The notes under the pieces: generated by a model
The model's database searches: none
Told to the model about the DNA's origin: nothing
Seen by the model: the letters and a program-made list of their open reading frames with translations, nothing else
Program-made: the position numbers and the translations under genes
Part shown: one piece after another, positions 50,548 to 57,724 of the stretch
Layout of the letters: the number at the start of each line of letters is the position of its first letter
Position numbering within the stretch: position 1 is the first letter of the stretch
Source of the DNA: Propionimicrobium sp963511305
GTDB lineage: Bacteria > Actinomycetota > Actinomycetes > Propionibacteriales > Propionibacteriaceae
Reading direction: 5' to 3'
Length of the DNA: 61,469 nucleotides
Assembly (NCBI GenBank): GCA_963511305.1
Contig: CAUPIJ010000009.1
Span: 1-61,469, forward strand

Positions 50548-51136
50548 GACACTCCCGAAAGCTACAAGACCTTGGGCCCGATGCTCGAAGATATCTCCGC
50601 ACACGTCGGCGATGAGCCATGCTGCTCATGGATCGGCCCGAACGGTGCCGGCCATTTCGTCAAGATGATTCACAACGGAATCGAATATTCCGACATGCAG
50701 GTCATCGGCGAGGCATACGAGCTGCTTAAGGGCGCAGGCCTTAGCACCGATAAGATCGCTGACATCTTCGCCGAATGGGCCGAAGGTGAGCTGAGCAGCT
50801 ATCTAGTGGAGATCACCGCTGAAGTTCTTCGTCAGAAGGATCCTAAGACCGGCAAGCCACTGGTTGATGTGATCAAGGACCGGGCTGGCATGAAGGGCAC
50901 CAGAACGCTTGGCGCGAGGTTGTCGCGATCGCTGCCCGCTCGGTAGTCGCAGCACCCGTGTTCTCTAGCTCGCTGGCCTACTACGACATGGCACGCACGT
51001 CCAGGGTAAATGCGGCTGTAACGCAGGGCCTGCGGACTTCTTCGGCTCGCACACTTAAGAGCGAGTCGACGCACCGGGCCATCATCACATGGACTGGAGC
51101 GGAGACCGAACCGAAGCAAAGACTTCTGACGACTAG
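50548..51136 (+). pseudogene. gnd: 6-phosphogluconate dehydrogenase remnant with deletion, frameshift and nonsense codon
   Basis: In frame from 50548, the translation DTPESYKTLGPMLEDI...GPNGAGHFVKMIHNGIEYSDM matches the middle of 6-phosphogluconate dehydrogenase. The N-terminal NADP-binding part is missing. After AGMKGT (about 50902) it jumps to QNAWREVVAIAARS in another frame, skipping roughly 150 family residues. It continues to SSSLAYYDMAR, has a 1-nt loss at about 51034, then DFFGSHT followed by an in-frame TAA (51056-51058), and ends at TAG 51134-51136. It is clearly dead, though its terminator survives. Confidence 0.92.
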
Positions 51137-51158
51137 TTTCATATTTATTATTACTCCA

Positions 51159-51213
51159 AAATGGCCTTGTCTGGTGCTATGCAAAATACTTCTGACAAGG
51201 CCATTTACTTTTT
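51159..51213 (+). terminator. Terminator of the gnd remnant
   Basis: AAATGGCCTTGTC and GACAAGGCCATTT form a 13-bp stem with a 22-nt loop, followed by ACTTTTTTAT. It lies 22 bp after the gnd remnant stop. 51214-51283 shows nothing recognisable. Confidence 0.88.
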
Positions 51214-51283
51214 TATATAAGCCAATATTCGGTCTTTTTAACTGGGAAAATGGAAACTCTAAAGCATTAATTAAGGCTTACAA

Positions 51284-51310
51284 TTGACACCCCCCCCCGT
51301 CCCCTAATCT
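51284..51310 (+). promoter_or_regulatory. Promoter with nine-C spacer tract (candidate phase-variable)
   Basis: The consensus -35 TTGACA (51284-51289) is followed directly by nine C (51290-51298), then GTCCCC and TAATCT (51305-51310), a good -10. The spacer is 15 bp; 17 bp is optimal. Because the homopolymer sits in the spacer, gain or loss of C residues would alter promoter strength. The LPXTG gene starts 92 bp after the -10. The -35/-10 match is direct; phase variation is inference. Confidence 0.7.
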
Positions 51311-51402
51311 GAGCTTAAATCGACGCTCCACTGGCTGTGGCCACAAGGGGATTCGGTTATAGGACGCAACGTTTTAGCGTAATCCAGAGAAGGGAATTAA
51401 TT

Positions 51403-51942
51403 ATGAAGGCAAAGAATCTCGTTGCTGGTGTAGCTACCGGTGTTCTGCTGGCAAGTGGATCTGGCCTAGCAGCATTCGCTGCTCCGGCTCAACAGTGCGG
51501 TGACGTAGCTGCTCTTCAGCAAGCAGTTGAGGAAAAAGCCGGCTATGTAAAAATTCAGGAAGGCACTCTCAGCTATGCCGAGGATGCTCTTAATGAAGTT
51601 GGAGAAGGCGATGCAGCAGCTCTGGAAAGAGCTGAACTTAACGTATCCATTGCAAAGTCAACTCTGACCCAACTTCAGGTCGAGCTCAGCGCCCTCAAGG
51701 ACAACCTGAAGGAGGCACAGGAGTGCGTTGCTGGCAACCCTGAGGCTGACAAAAAGAACGATGCTAAAAAGGCCGACAAGAAAGCTGACGCCAAGAAAGC
51801 TGACAAGAAGGCAGACGCCAAGAAGGGCAGCACCAAGGGCTTGCCAAGCACCGGCGCTGCTGGCACTGGCCTGGCGACCCTCGGCCTCGTCGCTGCTAGC
51901 GGCGCAGCCATGGTTACCGTTTACCGCAAGCGCAAGTGGTGA
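51403..51942 (+). CDS. Small LPXTG cell-wall-anchored helical protein
   Basis: About 179 residues. A signal peptide (to about residue 27, ending AFAAPA) precedes a predicted helical hairpin (residues 32-108) bounded by the only two cysteines, C32 and C108, which could staple it by a disulfide. A Lys/Ala/Asp repeat stalk (KKADKKADAKK repeated, about residues 117-141) follows, then LPSTG at 147-151, a membrane helix and the RKRKW tail. Sortase would anchor it to peptidoglycan. AGAAGGGA lies 7 nt before the ATG. Ligand unknown; adhesin or sheath role is inference. Confidence 0.9.
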   Translation: MKAKNLVAGVATGVLLASGSGLAAFAAPAQQCGDVAALQQAVEEKAGYVKIQEGTLSYAEDALNEVGEGDAAALERAELNVSIAKSTLTQLQVELSALKDNLKEAQECVAGNPEADKKNDAKKADKKADAKKADKKADAKKGSTKGLPSTGAAGTGLATLGLVAASGAAMVTVYRKRKW

Positions 51943-51956
51943 CTGACTAGCTAAAT

Positions 51957-52000
51957 AATTATTGGCCCGCACTTTTTCAAGGTGCGGGCCAATAATTTTG
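51957..52000. terminator. Bidirectional terminator, LPXTG / thioesterase
   Basis: AATTATTGGCCCGCAC and GTGCGGGCCAATAATT give a 16-bp stem with a 9-nt loop between convergent genes; T/A-rich ends serve both strands. Confidence 0.9.
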
Positions 52001-52012
52001 ATTAGCGAATTT

Positions 52013-52903
52013 TTAATCGACAAGTAAACCACTCATGGCTTCTCTAGCGCTTTCGGGAAGACTGATGGATCGGCCGGTCGAAGGGTCCACCGCCACCAGA
52101 ACCACTTGTCCCCTAGTCAGTGGGTTTGTATCCTCTGGGCTACAAAGCTCCGCGGCCAGGGTCAGGGACTTGCTGCCCACCCTCGTCACCGCCGTGTATA
52201 CCTCATAGGGCTCTGCCCGATACGACACCTGTCTGGCGTATTGCACGTCCTGGCGGACGATCACCCAGCTGAGCCGACGCGAGCACTCGTCCCCAACCTC
52301 TATGCCCGCCCTTGCCGTGGAGGGATCAGCGCTGACCGTAGCATCAATGCGGCCAAGCATCAGGTAGTTGAGCTGGACAACGTTGTTCACGTGCCCGTAG
52401 CCGTCGATATCCGACCAGCGCGGTTGCGCGATCGTGACATGGCCGGCAGCACCGATGGTGGGCCTCGGCAGCGGTTCTAGGCTGGGCGCGCTGACCCGCC
52501 ACTGCTCGAAAAAGTCGCGTTCCTCTGGCTTCAGCCTGCGGGGATACTGGCTCTCGAAGTCGAACGGGCACAGCGAGGTGGTGGCGGTGACGCAGAGCTT
52601 GCCATCCTGAAAGATCTGGTAGGCCATCTCAAACTTCGCTCCCCCGAGTTTACTCACCCCGACGAGAACGTCGAGGTATTCGGCGGAATAGCGAATCGGC
52701 GCTGTGTAATTAACTTCGTGCGAGGTGACCACGACGCCTGAGCCGAGCAGGCTCTGCTGGGTGGAGCCCGACTCTAGGATCTGGGTTCTGGCCTGCTGCA
52801 TCAGCTCGACGACGGAAACGTTGTTGACGTGTCCCTGCGCGTCGATATCGGTGTAGCGAAGCTGTATCTTGGCCGGAAACCATCTTTCGTTCTCGGCGTT
52901 CAT
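52013..52903 (-). CDS. Double-hotdog acyl-CoA thioesterase
   Basis: A 296-residue protein with two hotdog domains: the first starts at QLRYTDIDAQGHVNNVSVVE (about residue 14), the second at QPRWSDIDGYGHVNNVVQL (about residue 160). The Asp and GHVNN motif at each is the 4HBT-like active-site pattern, so it likely hydrolyses acyl-CoA thioesters. The start overlaps the fadD stop by 1 bp (TGATG), so they form an operon for activating and de-activating fatty acids. Its 52146-52443 segment is duplicated at 50250. Confidence 0.92.
   Translation of the reverse strand: MNAENERWFPAKIQLRYTDIDAQGHVNNVSVVELMQQARTQILESGSTQQSLLGSGVVVTSHEVNYTAPIRYSAEYLDVLVGVSKLGGAKFEMAYQIFQDGKLCVTATTSLCPFDFESQYPRRLKPEERDFFEQWRVSAPSLEPLPRPTIGAAGHVTIAQPRWSDIDGYGHVNNVVQLNYLMLGRIDATVSADPSTARAGIEVGDECSRRLSWVIVRQDVQYARQVSYRAEPYEVYTAVTRVGSKSLTLAAELCSPEDTNPLTRGQVVLVAVDPSTGRSISLPESAREAMSGLLVD
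52146..52443. repeat. 298-bp direct repeat, copy 2
   Basis: Lies within the second hotdog domain of the intact thioesterase gene. Matches 50250-50547 with two mismatches (52197, 52439). Confidence 0.95.
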
Positions 52904-54777
52904 CAGACCGTCAGATCTGAGCGGGCGACGTCTTCGTACATCGCGTCGATTTGGTCGGCGTACTTCTCGTAAACCCTGTTGCGACGAACCTTGAGGCTAG
53001 GTGTCAGATCGCCGCTCTCCAGGGTTAGCTCATGATCGAGGATCGTGTAGCGCTTGATCTGCTCCCAGTTCTCCAGGTGGCCATTGGCCTTGCGGATGAA
53101 CCTGTCGATCGACTTCCTGATCTCTGGCAGCTGCGTGAGCTCGGCGTAAGAGAGGCCCTCGTGGCCGCGCCTCTTGGCCCAGGTTTCGAGGGCAGGGCGA
53201 TCGAGGGTGACGATGGCCGTGCAGAACTTGCGCCCCTCGCCGACGGCGATCGCCTGGCTGACATAGGGCGTGTTGGCCATGATCGCGTTCTCGATCTTCT
53301 GCGGAGCGGCGAACTTGCCGTTGGATGTTTTGAAGAGATCCTTCTTGCGGTCGGTGATGAAGTAGAAGCCGTTTGCGTCCTTCATGCCGATGTCGCCGGT
53401 GTGATACCAGCCGTCGCGGAACGCTTCGGCCGTTTCTTCCGGCATGTTGTGGTAGCCGCGGGCGATGATCGGGCCGCGGAGCAGAATCTCGTTTTCTTCA
53501 CCGAACTTAACCTCAAGGCCAGTAACTGGCTTGCCGATGCTGCCCAGAACCGGCTCGTCGGGCAGATTCAGAAAGGCGACCGCTGCGGTCTCGGTAGACC
53601 CGTAGCCCTCAATGAGCGTGAGACCAGCCCAGTAGAACCACTCTTGAACCTGCCTGGACAGTTTTGCGGAACCAGAAATCATAAAGCGCATCTTGCCGCC
53701 CATCTTCTCGCGCAGCTTGGAGAATACGAGCTTGTCTGCGAGGTTTCGCTTGAAGCGCATCCAGACAGACATTTTCTTACCGCTCATCCGCAGGGTGAGG
53801 GCGTCGCGTCCGGTAGCAAACGCCCACCTGGAAATGCGGCCGCGTAGGCTCCTGGTCGGATAGTTGGTCATCACAGCGGAACGAATCTTCTCGAAGATTC
53901 GCGGCACGCCGACCATGATGGTCGGCTGGACTTCCTGCATGCCCGACATGATTTGGTCGACGCGCCCATCAACCGAGCACCTCATGCCCACGCAGATGTG
54001 CAGCGCGATCAGGTCACGACCAAAGACGTGCGAGAGCGGCAGCCACAGGTAAAGGTTGTCCTCGTGGGTGATCAGGTGATCAACCATGTGCAAGAGTGCC
54101 TCGCCCTCGTGCGTCCAGTTGCGGTTGATCAGTTCGACGCCCTTAGGGGTTCCGGTGGTGCCGGAGGTGTATATCAGGGTGGAGAGGTCGTCGGGGGTGA
54201 TCGACTCGACTCGGCGGTCCACGCAATCGGGATCTTCGGCCAGCTTCTTATCGCCGGCATCAAGCAGCTGGCGCCAGGTGAGGACGTATTCCTGGGACTT
54301 GTCGCTGCGGTCGTCGTCGATGAGAACGACGTGGGAAATCTGCTCGAGCAACTCATTATGCGAGGCGATCTTGTTCAGCTGGGCGGCGTTCTCGACGATC
54401 GCGATCTTGGTGCCGGAATCGCTAAGAATGTGGACTTCTTCGTCGTCGTGAGTGTTCGGGTAGACCGTGGTGGTTGCCGCGCCCGCGCTAGCAATCGCCA
54501 GGTCAGCGAAGATCCACTCGATGCGGGTCGAGCTGATGATCGCCACGCGCTCTTCATTCTCGACACCCAGGCTGATCAGCCCTGCGGCTAGCCTGTTGAC
54601 GATTTTCTGGGCCTGGAACCAGGTGACCTCTTTCCACTTCTGCCCGTCTACTTTGGGTGGGACGAAGTATGCGATGCGATCCGGGCAATCGGCTACCCTG
54701 CGCCTAAACATTGCCGGATAACTGGGGGCCGCCTTGCTGTCTAAGTATTTGACTGCCTGCGAAACGTCGTTGCTCAT
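52903..54777 (-). CDS. fadD: Long-chain fatty-acid--CoA ligase
   Basis: About 624 residues, an AMP-forming acyl-CoA synthetase of the long-chain (FadD15-type) group. The AMP motif is LIYTSGTTGTPKGVE, the second EGYGSTETAAV, and the fatty-acyl signature YHTGDIGMKDANGFYFITDR includes the linker Arg. It has a long C-terminal segment with FIRKANGHLENWEQIKR. The ATG at 54777 has GGAAAG 6 nt upstream; a longer frame starts at 54816. It activates fatty acids for lipid synthesis or oxidation, with the thioesterase as partner. Confidence 0.94.
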   Translation of the reverse strand: MSNDVSQAVKYLDSKAAPSYPAMFRRRVADCPDRIAYFVPPKVDGQKWKEVTWFQAQKIVNRLAAGLISLGVENEERVAIISSTRIEWIFADLAIASAGAATTTVYPNTHDDEEVHILSDSGTKIAIVENAAQLNKIASHNELLEQISHVVLIDDDRSDKSQEYVLTWRQLLDAGDKKLAEDPDCVDRRVESITPDDLSTLIYTSGTTGTPKGVELINRNWTHEGEALLHMVDHLITHEDNLYLWLPLSHVFGRDLIALHICVGMRCSVDGRVDQIMSGMQEVQPTIMVGVPRIFEKIRSAVMTNYPTRSLRGRISRWAFATGRDALTLRMSGKKMSVWMRFKRNLADKLVFSKLREKMGGKMRFMISGSAKLSRQVQEWFYWAGLTLIEGYGSTETAAVAFLNLPDEPVLGSIGKPVTGLEVKFGEENEILLRGPIIARGYHNMPEETAEAFRDGWYHTGDIGMKDANGFYFITDRKKDLFKTSNGKFAAPQKIENAIMANTPYVSQAIAVGEGRKFCTAIVTLDRPALETWAKRRGHEGLSYAELTQLPEIRKSIDRFIRKANGHLENWEQIKRYTILDHELTLESGDLTPSLKVRRNRVYEKYADQIDAMYEDVARSDLTV

Positions 54778-54931
54778 TAAAATCTTTCCGAAGATGTCAA
54801 AAGTACATTTCAACATTAAGAGATAAAAGCCCGAAACGGGTTATCCAAACACCCAAAATTTGCGCACTTAGTTTGTGATACCTCAGCTAAGAGTGGGCAT
54901 CTCGCTATTTTGTCGGAGGTTGGTGGCAGAC

Positions 54932-57724
54932 TTGGAAACGATGTTTGCCACCAAGAAGCCAAGCCAGAAGATCCTAGATTTTGATTGCCTTGATGATTCC
55001 AAGCTAACTAAGGCGATCTATTCTTCTGACTCCTCTATCTATCGGGTGGTGCCGAAACTGGTAGCCACCCCAAGGTCTAGGGACGAGCTTGTCGGCTTGG
55101 TGCGCGCGGCCCTTGCTCAGAAGCTGCCCATTACGGCTCGCGGCGCCGGCACCTCGTGCGCGGGCAACGCAGTCGGCGAGGGCCTGGTGATCGACATGCG
55201 CAAGCACCTGAACCGCGTACTCGAGATCGATCCGGACGAGCAGACCGCCACCATCGAGCCAGGCGTGGTGCAGTCTGCCCTACAGCAGGCTGCCAAGCCG
55301 TACGGGCTTCGCTTCGGCCCAGATCCGTCCACCTCCAATCGCTGCACGATCGGCGGCATGATCGGCAACAATGCCTGCGGTCCGCGGGCGCTCGGTTACG
55401 GGCGCACCTCGGACAACATCGTCGAGCTCGAAGTGATTACCGGAAACGGCGATCTGGTGACGATCACCAACGACAGTATCCAAGGCATGGATGACAAGCC
55501 GATTCGTGACTGCGTGAACGGCAACCTGGCCACCATCCGCACCCAGTTTGGCAGCTTCAGCAGGCAGGTTTCTGGCTACAGCCTGGAGCACCTGCTGCCG
55601 GAAAAAGGCTTCGATTTTGCGGCCTTCTTCGCCGGCACCGAGGGCACGCTGGGCATCGTCACCCGAGCCAAGGTGAGGCTGGTTCGAGATGCTCCCCTGA
55701 AGACGACGATCGCGCTGGGCTATCCCACCATGCCCGAGGCCGCCGACGACATGCCCATTCTGCTCGAATACTCGCCCACCGCCTGCGAGGGCATGGACAG
55801 GCGACTCTCTAATCTCGTGGCCGAACGCATCGGCCCGCACGCCGTGCCCGAGCTGCCCGCAGGCGACGCCTGGATCTTCATCGAGCTGGTCGGCGACGAT
55901 GCAGACGAGATCTCGCAGCGGGCGCACGCGATGGTCGAGGCAGCCCGCTGCACCGAGGGCTGGGTGGTCGACGACGAGGCAGCGGCCGCAAGGCTCTGGG
56001 GCATCCGCTCCGACGCCGCCGGTCTGGCGGGTGTGGCGCTAGAGAAGCCCGCCTATGCGGGCTGGGAGGATTCAGCCGTTCCCCCAGCCAGGCTAGGCGA
56101 CTACCTCCGCGACTTCGACAAGCTGCTAAACGACTTTGGCCTGCACGGCCTGCCATACGGGCACTTCGGCGACGGCTGCGTCCACTGCAGAATCGACTTC
56201 CCGCTGGAGGACGCCGACGGCCCGCATCGCTATCGTGATTTCGTCATGGCCGCGGCGGAACTCGTCGCCGGCTACGGCGGCTCGGTAAGCGGCGAGCACG
56301 GCGACGGCCGGGCCCGAAGCGAGCTGCTGGCAAAGACCTACACCCCAGAGGCGCTGCGGCTGTTCGGCCAGATCAAGAGCTTCTTTGACCCAGAAAACCT
56401 GCTTAACCCAGGCATCCTGGTGGATCCGGTCTCGGTTGCCGACAACATCCGCCCTTATCAGGCCAGGAGCTCCAAACTTCGACTCAGTCACCCAGACTTC
56501 GCCGCCGACGTGCACAGATGCACCGGCGTCGGCAAGTGCCTGGCCGATACCACCGCGTCCGGCGGTGTCATGTGCCCGAGTTTCCAGGCCACCGGCGAGG
56601 AACGCGACTCGACCCGCGGCCGCTCCCGCGTGCTGCAGGAGATGATCAACGGCAATCTGATCACCGACGGCTGGCGGTCAACGGAGGTGCGCGCGGCGCT
56701 GGAATACTGCCTGGCCTGCAAGGGCTGCCGCCGTGACTGCCCAACAGGCGTGGACATGGCCTGGTACAAGTCGAACGTTTTAGACAGGGCGTTCTCTAAG
56801 AGGCCGCGCCCGATAAACCACTATTCGCTTGGCTGGCTGCCCAGGTGGGGACGGCTGGTAACCGGCCTGAGAATCGGCTGGCTGGGCAATATCTTCCTGC
56901 AGACACCGGGCCTGAAGCACATTATCAGGGCGATAGCCGGGGTCGATCAGCGCAGACCACTGCCCCGCTTCCGTTCCGGCAAGTCTGCGCGCAAGACCCA
57001 GGCGCACAACGGCTCGGCGCCGCACGGCAAGGTGGCGATCTGGGTTGATTCGTTCACCGACGCCTTCGCGGGCGATCAGCTGGCGGCCCTACTGCTGGTC
57101 TTGATCGACGCGGGCTACGACCCCCAGGTCATCACCGAGCCCGCCTGCTGCGGCCTGACCTGGATCACCACCGGCCAGCTCGACGGTGCCCGCCGTCAGC
57201 TCAGGCACGCGCTGGACGTCCTCGCCCCGATCGCCGAAGCTGGGACCCCGATAGTCGGCATGGAGCCGAGCTGCATGGCGGTTTGGCGTTCTGACGCGCC
57301 CGAGCTGCTGCCCGATGACGAGCGCGTCGACCTGGTGGCAAGCAGGACGCGCACGCTCGCGGAGCTGTTGGTGGCCACAGACGGCTGGCAGGCCCCCGAC
57401 CTGAGCGGCCACGAGATCATCGCTCAACCGCACTGCCATCACAGCGCGGTGCTGGGGTGGCAGGCCGATGCCAAGGTGTTGGAGATGAGCGGGGTCAAGG
57501 TCACCAAGCTAGCCGGCTGCTGCGGCCTGGCCGGCAACTTCGGCGTCGAGCGCGGCCACTACGAGGTCTCGGTCAAGGTTGCCGAGCACGCCCTGCTGCC
57601 CGCCATCGAGCAGCATCCGAGCGCGCTAGTGCTCAGCGACGGCTTCAGCTGCCGCAAGCAGGTCACAGACCTGACCGATCGGGAGGCCGTGACGCTAGCC
57701 CAACTGCTTGCCCGGCATGCCTAA
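54932..57724 (+). CDS. FAD-linked oxidase fused to Fe-S / CCG domains (D-lactate/glycolate dehydrogenase-like)
   Basis: About 930 residues, GlcD-GlcF-like in one chain. An FAD_binding_4 domain (PITARGAGTSCAGNAVGEG, and IGGMIGNNACGPRALGYG) precedes FAD-oxidase C (GHFGDGCVHCRIDFPLEDAD). Two 4Fe-4S sites follow (RCTGVGKCLADTTASGGVMC and CLACKGCRRDCP), then two CCG motifs (PACCGLTWITTG and AGCCGLAGNFG). This is a membrane-linked D-2-hydroxyacid dehydrogenase, substrate undefined. The start is uncertain: TTG 54932 has GGAGG at 12 nt; GTG 54923 and ATG 54941 are alternatives. Overlaps the convergent M3 gene by 30 bp. Confidence 0.92.
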   Translation: METMFATKKPSQKILDFDCLDDSKLTKAIYSSDSSIYRVVPKLVATPRSRDELVGLVRAALAQKLPITARGAGTSCAGNAVGEGLVIDMRKHLNRVLEIDPDEQTATIEPGVVQSALQQAAKPYGLRFGPDPSTSNRCTIGGMIGNNACGPRALGYGRTSDNIVELEVITGNGDLVTITNDSIQGMDDKPIRDCVNGNLATIRTQFGSFSRQVSGYSLEHLLPEKGFDFAAFFAGTEGTLGIVTRAKVRLVRDAPLKTTIALGYPTMPEAADDMPILLEYSPTACEGMDRRLSNLVAERIGPHAVPELPAGDAWIFIELVGDDADEISQRAHAMVEAARCTEGWVVDDEAAAARLWGIRSDAAGLAGVALEKPAYAGWEDSAVPPARLGDYLRDFDKLLNDFGLHGLPYGHFGDGCVHCRIDFPLEDADGPHRYRDFVMAAAELVAGYGGSVSGEHGDGRARSELLAKTYTPEALRLFGQIKSFFDPENLLNPGILVDPVSVADNIRPYQARSSKLRLSHPDFAADVHRCTGVGKCLADTTASGGVMCPSFQATGEERDSTRGRSRVLQEMINGNLITDGWRSTEVRAALEYCLACKGCRRDCPTGVDMAWYKSNVLDRAFSKRPRPINHYSLGWLPRWGRLVTGLRIGWLGNIFLQTPGLKHIIRAIAGVDQRRPLPRFRSGKSARKTQAHNGSAPHGKVAIWVDSFTDAFAGDQLAALLLVLIDAGYDPQVITEPACCGLTWITTGQLDGARRQLRHALDVLAPIAEAGTPIVGMEPSCMAVWRSDAPELLPDDERVDLVASRTRTLAELLVATDGWQAPDLSGHEIIAQPHCHHSAVLGWQADAKVLEMSGVKVTKLAGCCGLAGNFGVERGHYEVSVKVAEHALLPAIEQHPSALVLSDGFSCRKQVTDLTDREAVTLAQLLARHA

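Noticed and set aside
50572..50946. Independent 124-codon protein gene
   Set aside because: It is the open part of the gnd remnant; the C-terminal residues after AGMKGT are out of frame with the family.
51724..51840. CRISPR-like or microsatellite array
   Set aside because: The repeats are codon repeats of the Lys/Ala/Asp stalk in the LPXTG protein; no spacers.
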